Part shown: piece after piece, positions 52,434-63,003 of the stretch
Layout: each line of letters begins with the position of its first letter
Numbering within the stretch: the stretch's first letter is position 1
DNA from: Sorghum bicolor
Lineage: Eukaryota; Streptophyta; Magnoliopsida; Poales; Poaceae
Reading direction: 5' to 3'
DNA length: 64,000 nucleotides
Assembly (NCBI RefSeq): GCF_000003195.3
Contig: NC_012873.2
Span: 26,916,547 to 26,980,546, forward strand
Program-made: the position numbers and the translations under genes
The notes under the pieces: generated by a model
The model's database searches: none
What the model was told of the DNA's origin: nothing
Seen by the model: only the letters and a program-made list of their open reading frames with translations

Positions 52434-54266
52434 TTGTGGTGTTGTAGCGTGGATTCCGGCAAGTGCAAGAACCCTCCTCGTGGTGCTCGTCCTCGCTCCA
52501 GTGATGCTGGTGGTCGGTCTGCGGACCGGTCGGTGCATGGTCGTGGAACTCCTTCTCGCAGTTCGGGTGTGGCTGGTGCTTCCACTGGTGATGAGGGCAT
52601 TCCTGCCCCTCTTCACACCCACACCATCCCGTGTCCGCCTCCTTCCCATCAAGCTAGAGTTCGAAGTCACGCTGTGCCTGATCCTGTGCAAGAGGAGGGC
52701 AGATCCATGGACCCCAATGTCCTTCGTCGCTCCCCTCTGCATCTCAGTGAGGTTGGTGCTCGCCGGACTCTCCAATGGCATACTCAGTTCAATGCTCATG
52801 TCCGGAGGCCCTGTATTCCCTCTGGTATGTTGCCCCGTTTTGGTATTGATTACAAGAAGCGTCTTACGGACTTAAGAACTCAGCGCAGCGAGAACCCGTA
52901 CAAGTTCATCAAGTTTGAGGGAGTTGAGGAGAGGTTTTGGTCTCAGTTTCACAATGACTTTTATGAGTCCGTCCTCTACAAGGGCAGCAAAGCCACCAAG
53001 AATGGACCTCTTTTTCAGCACAAGTATGTGGTCCTCAAGTCCTTACAAGATTTCAATCATCTGGAGGTCACTGCTTTGATTCAAAGGCTTGAAGAATGGC
53101 GTATTCTTCCTCTTATGACTCTTGAGAAGAATTGGAATGAGGAGATCCTCTTTCAGTTTTGGGCAACTTTGTGGGTCGATCAAGCCTCTAGGGTGCTGCA
53201 TTGGATGACTCAAGGTGTTCACTATCGCCTTGATTTTATCACTTTCTCTCGTTTGCTTGGTTTTGATCACTTGGATCGCGATGCACCCCGGCTGTCTACC
53301 ATTTTTGCTGAGGGGATTTCTGAGGCTGACATTGATGCTGCTGAAATGTACAAGCCCGGAGCTCATCCGGATCTCAAGACCACTCACCTGAAGCCTTACT
53401 TCTATGTGCTGAACAACCTGATCCGCTACACCATTGACCCAAAGTTTGGAGATTCCATTCACCTTCGTCAAGATGCTCCTAAAATTTTGGCTCGCTTTGG
53501 TGCTAATGGTGGCCGCTTTGGTGTCTCAGATTTCATGTGGAACAAGATTGCTGATGCGTCCGTGGATCCAAACAAGTACCTGCCCTATGCTCCATATCTG
53601 ATGCATATTATTGAGCAAGTGACTGACATGCAGTTCTCGCACCCTTGCATTCATGCTCCGGTCCGTGCAAAGCACTTGGGTCCTCCTCATGCTCCTCCTC
53701 TCAGTCCTGCTGGTGCTGCTACTCCTGGTGCTGCTACCCCTGGTTTTGCCGCTCCTACTGGTGCTGCTGATGCTCATGGTGAAGATATTCCTCCTCAGGG
53801 AAGCGGTCGTGGTCGCCGCAGTCCAACCCGTCATGCGTTGCAGCGGTTCTTCTCCTATTTTTGCTATTGCCAAAAGAAGACCGATCAGCGTCTCCGTCGT
53901 CTTGAGGAGAAGGCAGATCTTCCTCCGTCCTCTCCTCTTCGTGAGTTCCAGGATCCCTATGATGAATATGACAACATGCACCGGACTTCGGCTGATGACG
54001 ATGAGGAGCAGCAGGATCCTCCCTCTGCTTTTGATCCATCCTATGGTGGTGGGATTCCTGCTGGTTTCTCAATGGAGGACACCGAGGCTGGCTTTGCTTA
54101 TCAGGATCTCTTTGGAGCTGCGGACGATGTTACCAGGGCCTCTGCTTCTGTTGCACCCCCTCATGCACAGTCCACCTCAGCTGATCCTCATGGTAAGGGT
54201 CCGTTGCGTACCTTCATCGACTACAACGACGACGACGACGACGACCTTGGTGGTGGTGACGAGTAG
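52434..54266 (+). CDS. D env-like / plant-transposon-type ORF
   Basis: Open frame of 610 codons; the first in-frame ATG is 52707, while the frame is open from 52434, so the N-terminus is uncertain and may be set by splicing near 52447. The core (about 52860-53640) reads FIKFEGVEERFWSQFHN, FYESVLYKGSKATKNGPLFQ and LHWMTQGVHYRLDFITF, and resembles the 'putative plant transposon protein' family found after pol in Sireviruses. A Pro/Ala/Gly-rich linker, a basic stretch with a short hydrophobic run (FFSYFCYCQ) and an acidic tail (YNDDDDDDLGGGDE) follow. I see no clear signal peptide or fusion peptide, so 'env' describes position rather than proven function. Confidence 0.8.
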   Translation: MWCCSVDSGKCKNPPRGARPRSSDAGGRSADRSVHGRGTPSRSSGVAGASTGDEGIPAPLHTHTIPCPPPSHQARVRSHAVPDPVQEEGRSMDPNVLRRSPLHLSEVGARRTLQWHTQFNAHVRRPCIPSGMLPRFGIDYKKRLTDLRTQRSENPYKFIKFEGVEERFWSQFHNDFYESVLYKGSKATKNGPLFQHKYVVLKSLQDFNHLEVTALIQRLEEWRILPLMTLEKNWNEEILFQFWATLWVDQASRVLHWMTQGVHYRLDFITFSRLLGFDHLDRDAPRLSTIFAEGISEADIDAAEMYKPGAHPDLKTTHLKPYFYVLNNLIRYTIDPKFGDSIHLRQDAPKILARFGANGGRFGVSDFMWNKIADASVDPNKYLPYAPYLMHIIEQVTDMQFSHPCIHAPVRAKHLGPPHAPPLSPAGAATPGAATPGFAAPTGAADAHGEDIPPQGSGRGRRSPTRHALQRFFSYFCYCQKKTDQRLRRLEEKADLPPSSPLREFQDPYDEYDNMHRTSADDDEEQQDPPSAFDPSYGGGIPAGFSMEDTEAGFAYQDLFGAADDVTRASASVAPPHAQSTSADPHGKGPLRTFIDYNDDDDDDLGGGDE

Positions 54267-54830
54267 TCTTTCTAGCTCTTCCTCGCAGCCTACCCTTTTT
54301 GGCACTTGCTGCCAAAGGGGGAGTGTTAGGCTTATATTTGCGGTAATAAGTTAGTTGCTGGTGCCCGTCTTAAACTTTCTTAGTGATGAACTATGTGTGG
54401 TGAACAAGAACATCGTTGTGTGATGGATGATTGTAAGCTAAACACTTATATTTCTCGTTATATCCTGCTTGTGTTAGCTTCTTTAGACTTTTGTTGGTGC
54501 AATGTTGTTTTGAATGGTTATTGTGAGTCCCTTGGTTCTTGCACAATCATTCAATTTCTTCTTTTACTCTTTGTGATATACCCTGTCATACGCATCACGG
54601 TTTATTTCTTGTCACACACACACTTTTTTAGGCACCCCACGGATTACAAAATTTAGGGGGAGCTTGATCTTAATGTATGCCATCTTGATATTAATCAAGA
54701 TTTGAAATTCCAAATTCAATGCATACATTAAGGGGGAGCCCAACCTAATTTTTGGAATTCAAAAGCTCTACTTCTTTCAATCTTTTATAAGCCTATGTTG
54801 GTTGTCATCAATTACCAAAAAGGGGGAGTT
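54267..54830 (+). other. D 3' internal region with repeated polypurine tracts
   Basis: Four purine tracts of the AAGGGGGAG type: AAAGGGGGAG at 54314-54323, TTAGGGGGAG at 54653-54662, TAAGGGGGAG at 54730-54738 and AAAAAGGGGGAG at 54819-54828, the last beside the LTR. Multiple tracts are a described Sirevirus feature. The short ORF 54393-54656 is not supported. Confidence 0.9.
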
Positions 54831-56415
54831 TGTAAGTGCATTCGCCCCCGGTGTGGGTTTTGATAATTAATGACAATCGAATTAGGAACTAACATGTCTA
54901 TCAAGTGTAATCTACAGGTGTTAGTTCATTGATGGAATCAAACAAACACATTTGGTGAATCACAGCACCCCCAAAATTTCTTCATATAAGCGACGTTTCA
55001 ACTCAAGGAGCTACCTAGTTTTATTTCTTGGTTGAGTTATAGGAAACGCCGCACTATCAAGAGGGATGCAAATTGAGTCGGTAAGATGAGGATAAAGGTG
55101 CTCAGGTCATCTTAGGTCTTGCGCTTGAGAGACACACTTGCACACACGAACTTCTGGAAAGTTTCTTCTCTGCCAGGGTGAGCCGGTAGTACCGGCCCTC
55201 AGGGCCGGTGGTACGGCAGTGCCAGCTCTACTCCTGAGTTTTGCGAGAAATTGAACTACCGGTAGTACCGGGCTTTGACCGGTGGTACCGGCTACCGCCG
55301 GTAGTACCGGTGAAACGCCGGTAGTACCGGCAGGCAAAAATCCCGCAAAACTCATGTTTTGCGAGATTTTGCACTGCCGGTGGTACCGGCCTTCCACCGG
55401 TAGTACCGACGCTGGCCGGTAGTACCGGCCCAAGGCCGGTAGTACCGGTAGGCCTTTTTCTCGCATCTTCCTCAGCTTTCTCACGTTTAGATCTGGGGGC
55501 GCCGGTGGTACCGGTGTTTGCACCGGTAGTACCGGCCAGTGTTCTGTACTCTAGTATAAATAGCTCTTCCCTCTTTTCTAACCGTTGGCTTGCTCATTCT
55601 AGCCACTCCAACTCTGAGAAAACAGTCTCCAAGCTTTGTCTCACCCACTCTCTCTCCCTCTTGCTCCTAGACTTCATTTCTTGATAGATTCGAGCTAGAG
55701 AAGTGAGATTAGAGAGTTGGGAGCATCGATCTGCGACTTGAGCACTCCGTTCCTCATCTTGCCGGTTTGGTTTGTGTTTGTTACTCTTGGGTTCTTGGAA
55801 CCCTAGCCGGCTAGGCGTTCTTCGTGGTTGCCCGTGTTGACTCATTTGTGAGGGCACCCCGAAGTGTTTGTATTACCCTTTGATTCTTAGTGGAAACATC
55901 AAGCTAACCTTTGTGGTTGCTTGAGGAGGAGACCTAAGTGGTCAGACCTTCGTGGTCACCTCAACAACGGGGACGTAGGTACTCCTAAGTGGAGATTGCC
56001 GAACCTTGGGAAAAATACCGTGTCTTGCTGTGGAGGTAGCTTCGACTACCCTTGCTTGTGTTCTTTGTGTTCCTCTTTCTCTTCCTTCTTTCAACAGGTA
56101 AACAAAGGTCGATCTACGTTGTGGTGAAGGATTAAGCTAAGGGGACTCCAACAACATCCTCTTCTCTACTTAGGAAAGTGGGGTAAAACTCAGATCTGAA
56201 ATCTAAGCACTTTTTACTCAGATTTCGTAGCTGTCTTAGGGAGTCGGTAGTACCAGCAGTTTGCGTCGGTAGTACTGGCTGTGTGACACCAGTAGTACCG
56301 GCCCAAACTGTCGGTGGTACCGACAGGCATTTCACTTCCGCAACTTGAGTTTTTGAGTTTCAGGTTTTTAAGATACGCCTATTCACCCCCCCTCTAGGCC
56401 AATTAGATCCTTTCA
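54831..56415 (+). repeat. D 3' LTR (1585 bp)
   Basis: Same ends as the 5' LTR. It is 42 bp longer, because it has one extra ~19-bp CCGGTAGTACC unit near 55405 and one extra ~22-bp unit near 56255. Otherwise differences are few. Confidence 0.95.
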
Positions 56416-57040
56416 TAAGTCCTGTCGAAGTCGGCGACCACAAAGTTGACGAACTCTGTGCGGAAGTGGTCTGGCGTTCCGAACTGGATGGGCAGCGTTA
56501 TGTGGCCGAGGGTATTGAACTTTGACCCGGTAAGACACCCCAAAACTGAGCCTCGTATGGTTTTAGTTGCGCCGGAGTTAGCTTGAGAGCAGGCAAGCTG
56601 TTGCGGAAAAGGATATCGATGGAGCTACCCCCGTCAACGAGCACGTGCTTGAATCTGACACTGTTGATGCATGGGTCCAGGATCAACGGGAAGCGCCCTG
56701 GTTCTAGGATGGCGGCCCACTGGTCCTGCATGTTGAAGGAAATCTCTCGGTGCGACTAGGCAGGGAATTTAGGATCAGCGATCAGGCCATCGGTGATGTC
56801 CACATTAAGGCAAGCCCTCTTCAAGAGCTTTATTTCTCGTTTTGACTCGATGGAGACTTTACCTCCAAAGATGGAGTGTACCACATCGGTGGGACTGACA
56901 TATTGGTGTCGTGGGTCCCTATTCTGGTCGTCGTCTTCGACTTCCTGACCGTGTCTGTCTTGTTTCCCGTTTTTCTTGGCGGTATCCCCATGGGCGGCCC
57001 GCTGTTTGTAGATGCTTTTGAGGACACTACATTCTTCCAT
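56416..57040 (-). pseudogene. C protease N-terminal part and end of gag
   Basis: Minus strand: MEECSVLKSIYKQRAAH (57040) through HQYVSPTDVVHSIFGGKVS to the protease motif VLVDGGSSIDILF near 56640. A frame change lies near 56755. It is cut at 56416 by D and continues at 44201. Confidence 0.87.
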
Positions 57041-58844
57041 CGTGTGGTTGGACTTGGGATGGAGTTGGCATGGTCCTTTCAGCGTCTTGTTATAGTCTTC
57101 CTAGTAGTCTCGCCATCCATTGGGATGCTTGACTGTGTTCACCTCATGATTATTGTCGCGAGGTCGCTTCCCTCTGAAATCGTCACGATTGTCACGATGC
57201 CTGTCCCACCGTTCTCAGAGGTCGCGGTTGTCGCCGTGGCAGGGATTCTGGTTGTCGAAACGCCCGCGGCTGTCGTCTCGTCGGGGAGGCTGCTCGGCTC
57301 CTCTTACATCTTCGCGGATGAGCTTCTCTGCGTCGTCAGCATCGACATAGTTTTTGGCTGTGGCGAGGAGCTCGGCGACCGTGGTCGGCCTTTTGCGTAG
57401 TAACTTGCTTCTTCATGCTTCATGGAAGCATAGGCCCTTGATGAAGGCCGATATAGCCTCGTCGTGAGAAATTTTCAGAATCTTGAGGCGCATATCCGAG
57501 AAGCGTCAGATGTAATCGCTCAAGGGTTCATTCTTCCTGTCTCTTATCCTTTCGAGGTCGTATTTGTTACCAGGTTGCTCGCAGGTAGCAATGAAATTAT
57601 CAATAAATGCCTGGCGCAATTCTTCCCAAGAATCAAAAGAGTCCTTGGGTAGACCGAGGAGCCATTGGTGGCCGGCTTGGTCGAGGATGACAGGGAAGTA
57701 ATTTGCCATGACGTGCTCGTCCCCTGCAGCTGATCGGACTGTGATCTAGCAAAGAGTGATCCAGTTCTCGGGATTCTCTGTCCCATGGCCGTGATTAGAT
57801 GTGCTCCTATGTTGCTTCGAACGTCCTGATATTCCGGGGTGTCGGGAAGGCGATCTAAGTTTGCCATGGCCACGGCTACATTAACGCTTGGTGTCTTGTA
57901 GACCTACTGATTTCCGACCATGTCAAAAGCATCACCAAGGTTGTTTGGGGCGAGTTGTCGCTCCTCGTCTGCTCGTCGTTGGGCTCCATCGGCGTTGCGC
58001 TGCTCACGCTGCTGTCTTTGCTCATCGGTTTCGCCTTCGACAACTTGTTTATCATTGCTAACGTTGAGAACTAGGTCAGCTCGTCAGGGTGGAAAGACTG
58101 GGAAGTGGGAAAACCCCAGGGGGTATGGCGGCAGGTCTAAGTCGTAGTCTTCGTCCTCGGGGTGTAAAACCTCGGTAGAGACAAACCCTATGCTGGAGTT
58201 TGTGCTGCCGGATTTGTCTTCTGGCAAAGTGCGGATGGAGACCATATTGACGTAGTGATGGGCTGCACGCCTGTTGTGGCTCGGCGACGAGCCCATGTTC
58301 TCGAATAGGGATTGGGTGTGCCGCAAAAATTGATCGGCCGCGTTGCTCGGGCCATGAGGCAAGTTCGGGTCTAGGGAGGCTGTCTTGAGCTTGACAGTCC
58401 GTCGCACGGTGGTCGATATTATTGTCAGGGATGTCTCTAGTCGTTCGTGCGTGGCGACATGAGTTGGTCGATGGGAGTCGAAAAAATTTGATGTTGCCGC
58501 CTGACCGGGCTTGCGTGAAATCGAATCCACCAGGTTGGAGGCTTCGAGAAGTTTGTGGTCGGCACGATCGAGGGCTTGAAGAGTTGTCGACTCGCTTTGC
58601 CCCGTAGCGAGGGAGCGAAGGTCGAGTCCTCGGAGTTGGCGTGATCGGAGTTGACGCTTCTACTGTCCCAGATTGGATCTGGGTTTCTTCCAGAGTCGTG
58701 GTCGTAAGGCCGTCGCCATGAGTTGTCCAAGTGATCTGCCCGACAGTGAACGTGAGACCTTCAGCCACGGCCGCGGAAGCTGGGACGATGACCATCTTGT
58801 TCGTCTGGGAAGCTGTGCGCACACCCCCTACCTGGCGCGCCACT
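57041..58844 (-). pseudogene. gag: C gag remnant
   Basis: Minus strand. The Gag start resembles A (MVIVPASAAVAEGLTFTVGQ), then decays in several frames. About 430 bases present in A (roughly A 3130-3565) are missing near 57780, joining GGGACA to GAGAATCCCGAG. The Gag core is seen at 57709-57506 (WLLGLPKDSFDSWEELRQAF). Confidence 0.87.
58825..58844 (-). other. C primer-binding site region
   Basis: On the minus strand GTGGCGCGCCAGGTAGGGGG, identical to A at 2074. Confidence 0.75.
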
Positions 58845-59295
58845 GTCGATGAAAGCTAGTCGGCAGTCTACCTTGGGGTATACCCACGGTAGTAGTTTAT
58901 CAGCAGACATGTGCGCAAGCTACGAACTCGACGGTGACGCAAGACACAGACAAGGTTTTTATCCAGGTTCGGCCGCCGTGTGGGCGTAATATGCGTCTGA
59001 TTGTATTGGATTGTGTTGAGTTGAGATGAGATGTCCTAGGGGGTCGCTTGCCTCTCTTTATATAGTCCAGAGGGCAGGGTTACAGATCTAGAAACTAATC
59101 CTAGTCGGTTACAATTGCTATAGATAACACGATATCAATTCCTATTCTAACCTACTAGAATCTGGCTTGATCTCCACGTCGTGTTTCCTTACGTGAAACT
59201 CCAAGCAGTTGGATCAAGCTTCAAACTGTCTCGTGATGGGCCAAGTCTGCTAGCCCAAGTCTAGCCGTAAGGGTATAGGGGTTTATACCCCCACA
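58845..59295 (-). repeat. C 5' LTR (451 bp, minus strand)
   Basis: On the minus strand TGTGGGGGTATAAACC...TTTCATCGACA. The only LTR left of C. The next bases, ATGTT (59296-59300), should be its target duplication, but the partner is lost. Confidence 0.92.
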
Positions 59296-60437
59296 ATGTT
59301 GGGACAACTTTTCTATACAAATATATTTAATCATGTTTTTCCTAATAATTAGAAAATGGATAGTAATTAGAAAATAACTTAGAAAAATATGAATCTTGTT
59401 TTGTTAGCTTTGCATGGATGTTTAGTTTCTGGGAAAAATATGTCACATATTATCTACTGTATAAATTAATTTATAATGATTTAAATGCTTGCATGGCCGT
59501 GGTTTATGATTTTTAATAAATAATTGGATCATGCAATTAATCTGGAAATTTTTGTGGGTGTTTCCTATATTAGTAAGTAATTTATAAAAATATGAAATCT
59601 GTTGTTTGACACTTTGTCACCAGTAGGGTAATTATACTTAATTATGTTGAGTAATCTTGTGATTTTCGTAGGCCAAACTAAGTGTCCAAATATTATGAAA
59701 AATTGGTGGTAGACTTCATCATTGATCAGTGACCTGCTGTAATTTTTGTGGAATTTATTGTTGATCAGAAACATGTGCTGCTGTTGTAGGTCTAATGATA
59801 ATTAAAAAATATACCTTGTTATACATGAGATAAATGGATTAAAGGGGTGTTTGGTGTATCTTTGAAGCATCATGTTAGCTTACTAGATAACCATGAGAAC
59901 AACTTGTAGAGGAGAGTGCAATAGATGCTTAATTTGGTTGCAAGTCCTTGGATGATGTTGACTACCTTGTAGAAATACTTTCCTATGTCATCTATGCACC
60001 ATGTCATGATCATGTTGCCTTGACTTACATACGCATTGCACCTCGGGCATCCCGCACTCTACTCATGAGCACACATGCATCATACAGGCTCGTAGGAGAA
60101 TGAGGTGGGACCCGAAGAGCAGGAAGAGACACAGGAGCAGGAACTTCCGGGAGGACTAGAGCCGGAAGTAGAGCTGCAAGAGTGCCCGGACCACAGGCCT
60201 AGCACGTTCAAGAAAGGCAAGCCCCGGAGCTTTCTAAGTCTCCCTATTCTCACTAACTTAATTGATATATTATGATTGTTCTACTATGATGTATTTAAGT
60301 GATAAGAATTGATTGATACCGTTGATGCATATTTACTCTTTGATATCACCACTTGTTTATCCACCTAGTCCTATGTAGATAGGCTCGGAGTCTATGCTTA
60401 GCCTGCTTAGCACGGTAGAAGCCGGGTGATTTCTTAT
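59296..60437 (+). repeat. T2: fragment of a diverged T1-like LTR
   Basis: AT-rich sequence with T1-LTR landmarks in the same order: GAAATCTGTTGTTTGACAC near 59595, the coding-like segment (GAAAGGCAAGCCCCGGAGC near 60213), and GCGGTAGAAG / GGTAGAAGCCGGGTGATTTC near 60413. It is host to C (left) and H (right). Only 1142 bp are visible. Confidence 0.8.
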
Positions 60438-61662
60438 TGTTGGTATTTGGGAATGCAATAAGGAATTGATCTGCAAGCGCACGGATATCGGTGAGCACTT
60501 CACCCGGGAGGTTATCCACAGTATCGTATTTTTATTTTTACCACTAAGAGAAAGAGTGCATCTGACTAACCCAGTCTATTACTACTAACCTTTAGTCTAC
60601 AAAGAATGTTTCTCGATGTGAGTGACATATAGAGAAGACTACAACTGTAATCTCTTTCTAACCTTGGTAAGGATGATCTACTGTTCTATTGGGGAAGTTT
60701 ACGGAATCTAGACACCACAGAGGATGTTCAACCCGCACCTATAAACCCTATCCCTCCTGCTAACGAGATATGGTCTGCAAAGGTAAATCAGAAATGTCAC
60801 ATTCCTCGCTACTACCACGGTCCAGCTAGTCAGGGAATATCTATGAGTATCCTAGCCCAAACACCACGTCTATGCTAGAGATAATTACTCTAAACTCTAC
60901 GCAAAGAGATTAAAGTAAACTCATAAACCAAAGAACAATAAAACAAGAACTTACTAGTATTTAGAAGTCGAAATACTGAAGAATCCTAGGAACAAGCTTC
61001 AGGTTAGGAGAACTTGATCCCGCAGGTACAACCTTGGAGTAGACACCGACAGGCCGGGCTTCCTCCGATCTACACCTCCACTCTATCTCTCTCAATCTAG
61101 TAGAAACTATAAGATCTAATTCTACTCACATTGGAGGCTAAGCCCTAAGTCTATTTCGAGGAGAGGTATTCCTTCGAGGACTCCTCTCAACTCTATGATG
61201 AATTTGTTCTCCTCCAGGGGCCATGGGGTCTGGTTTTCTGGTCCCCTCAAGTAAACGTGGGCCGTTGGATCAAACCGACATTGATTGAAGGATTATCCTT
61301 AATCATTTAGGTCGGTGGAGCGTGATCCGCGAAGAGAGTCCTGATTGGACTCCAGAGGGGGGCGGGCGCCCTGGTCCCTAGGGCGGGCGCCCTAGGCCAG
61401 GCCCCGTTCGGTCTCCGCTTCGTTCCCGAGGCTTCTAGAGTCTTCTAGATGGTAGAAAATTGCGCGATGCGTTGATATCTCTATGTAATCTCAACATGTG
61501 GGCCTTTCTTCCTTATTTCCTGATAACCCCCTGCAGAAATAGATAAACAACAAAACTCGTGTAGTTCTATCAGATCAAACCCTAATTCTAGGTGTTGTTT
61601 GTGTATTGATCCTTTCTCTTGTTTATTTGTTAATTAAAATTGATACTTAAGAACCGTCAACA
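60438..61662 (-). repeat. H 3' LTR (1225 bp, minus strand)
   Basis: On the minus strand TGTTGACGGTTCTTAAG...AAATACCAACA. Two AGGGCGCCCGCCC-type motifs near 61359-61392. The single-copy structure shows that E's LTR duplication is secondary. Confidence 0.9.
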
Positions 61663-61702
61663 AATACCCCATACTTAGGCTTTTACTCATCCTCGAGAAA
61701 AG
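61663..61702 (-). other. H polypurine tract and hairpin
   Basis: On the minus strand CTTTTCTC-GAGGAT-GAGTAAAAG (61702-61680), then AAGTATGGGGTA and the LTR. Same as E apart from the last loop base. Confidence 0.7.
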
Positions 61703-62164
61703 GATGGTTAAGAACAATATCTGGGGTAAGACATTTTAAAACATTCTCTTCATACCTGCAGGTTGTTAAAATCCACTGTGTACTGTAGTCAGGGAAGTAT
61801 ATGGTTAAGAGTAGAGATCCTTTCTTCTCAATCCCGTTACTTGGAGTTTTGGTATGTTTTTGAAAAGAAAGTTAGCATACCTTTATCCTCATAGGTTCTC
61901 TCAGATCACTCATTTATTTTTTATATATCTCACTGAGGCTGTTTTAATTTGCAAAAATTCTCAAGCATACTTACCTTATATTTATTGCCTGATCAAAACG
62001 GGATCCGAGGAGAGGAATGCCATACTCTTAGATCAAAGACTTTGGAAATTAAAAACTTGTCAACTCTTACTGGCAAATTGCTTATTAGAGGGACCATGGG
62101 CTATCATTTTCTTCTTTTCTCTCTTTTTTTAGGTGGATACCGAGGTACCCCTAATTCTACTGTC
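61703..62164 (-). other. H non-coding region
   Basis: Collinear with E 30303-30764 in reverse. The plus-strand open frames (for example 61949-62266) are shadows. Confidence 0.7.
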
Positions 62165-62223
62165 GGACACTTGTCCATTTTTTCTGCGAGGTTGTCGAGC
62201 ACTTGCTCCTTTTTATTTCCTCG
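62165..62223 (-). ncRNA. H paired AAGT-loop hairpins
   Basis: On the minus strand: outer stem CGAGG (62223-62219) with CCTCG (62191-62187), inner GAGC-AAGT-GCTC (62208-62197), then GGAC-AAGT-GTCC (62176-62165). It combines F's outer stem with E's inner stem. Confidence 0.65.
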
Positions 62224-63003
62224 AAATATCCTTATTTTTGCACAGCCCATGCCTCTAATGCAATAATACTTCAGAAGAGTGAATCTTTCTGAATAAATGT
62301 CTTGATCTTAGGAGTATGATAAATCTCTCAACAAGGGTCTAACTCATTTTGAACAAACTCAATATAGAGTAGATAGATTTTATATTTAATATTTTTAGGT
62401 TTATCAGGCATATAAAACACTGAGGATGGTAGCTAGAATTTTTGAATAAATTCTCCTAGCAATAATGATATCAAGAATGAGAAACTCATACTCTACCATC
62501 TCACATTCCACAATGACTTAAGTAACACAGGGTTTTAAAAAGATTTTCAATAGTTGCAAGCTTTTTAGGAAATATCACAGAGTGAGATTAATCATGATTA
62601 GAAACATTTTAATCTTTTTAATTTATCATGTCGGAGACAATATTCTGCATAATCCAGGATATATATGTGTATGTGTGAAGTAAGTGTGCAGGGTATGTAC
62701 CTGAATCGTGGAGTGATGTAGTCGGAGTGTGTTTGGCGTGTCGAGGGATCTCCCCCATACTTGTTTTCTGCTTTCTTGCATAAAAATAAAGTAGAGACAC
62801 ACAAGACATAATAATGATACTCTTTATTAATATTGAGGCATTTATTACAAACGACTAGTAGCAAACTGACGATAATAGTAAATCTAAACCGAATTTAAAG
62901 ATAAATAAATAGGATGCATTGCCTCAAGATCTAATCTAGATAACTTAGCGGCGCTCTAACTCCTTAATCTTCTTATTGGCACTAGCAAGATCATGCCTAA
63001 GGC
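62224..63003 (-). other. H non-coding region
   Basis: Reverse counterpart of E 29576-30243, AT-rich. No gene seen. Confidence 0.7.

Larger units (their letters stand above)
44207..56415 (+). mobile_element. D: Sirevirus (Ty1/Copia, SIRE/Maximus lineage) with env-like ORF
   Basis: 12,209 bp: LTRs of 1543 and 1585 bp, an initiator-Met primer site with one mismatch, gag with zinc knuckle, pol in Copia order (PR-IN-RT-RH), a long post-pol region with an env-like ORF, and repeated purine tracts before the 3' LTR. Repeated purine tracts, a large Gag and an extra 3' ORF are hallmarks of Sireviruses. It inserted into C and is recent by LTR similarity. One frameshift in RT breaks pol. Confidence 0.95.
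42739..59295 (-). mobile_element. C: old relative of A, minus strand, split by D
   Basis: On the minus strand: LTR 59295-58845, primer site, decayed gag, protease (to 56416), insertion of D, rest of protease, the TAG boundary, and RT down to 42739. The missing 3' half should have lain beyond E but is absent. The 3' LTR is therefore lost, probably with the rearrangement seen at 28620. Confidence 0.9.

Noticed and set aside
53653..54354. 233-codon ORF overlapping D's env-like ORF
   Set aside because: Leu/Val-rich out-of-frame shadow of the Ala/Pro-rich env-like frame; starts within it and has no independent signal.
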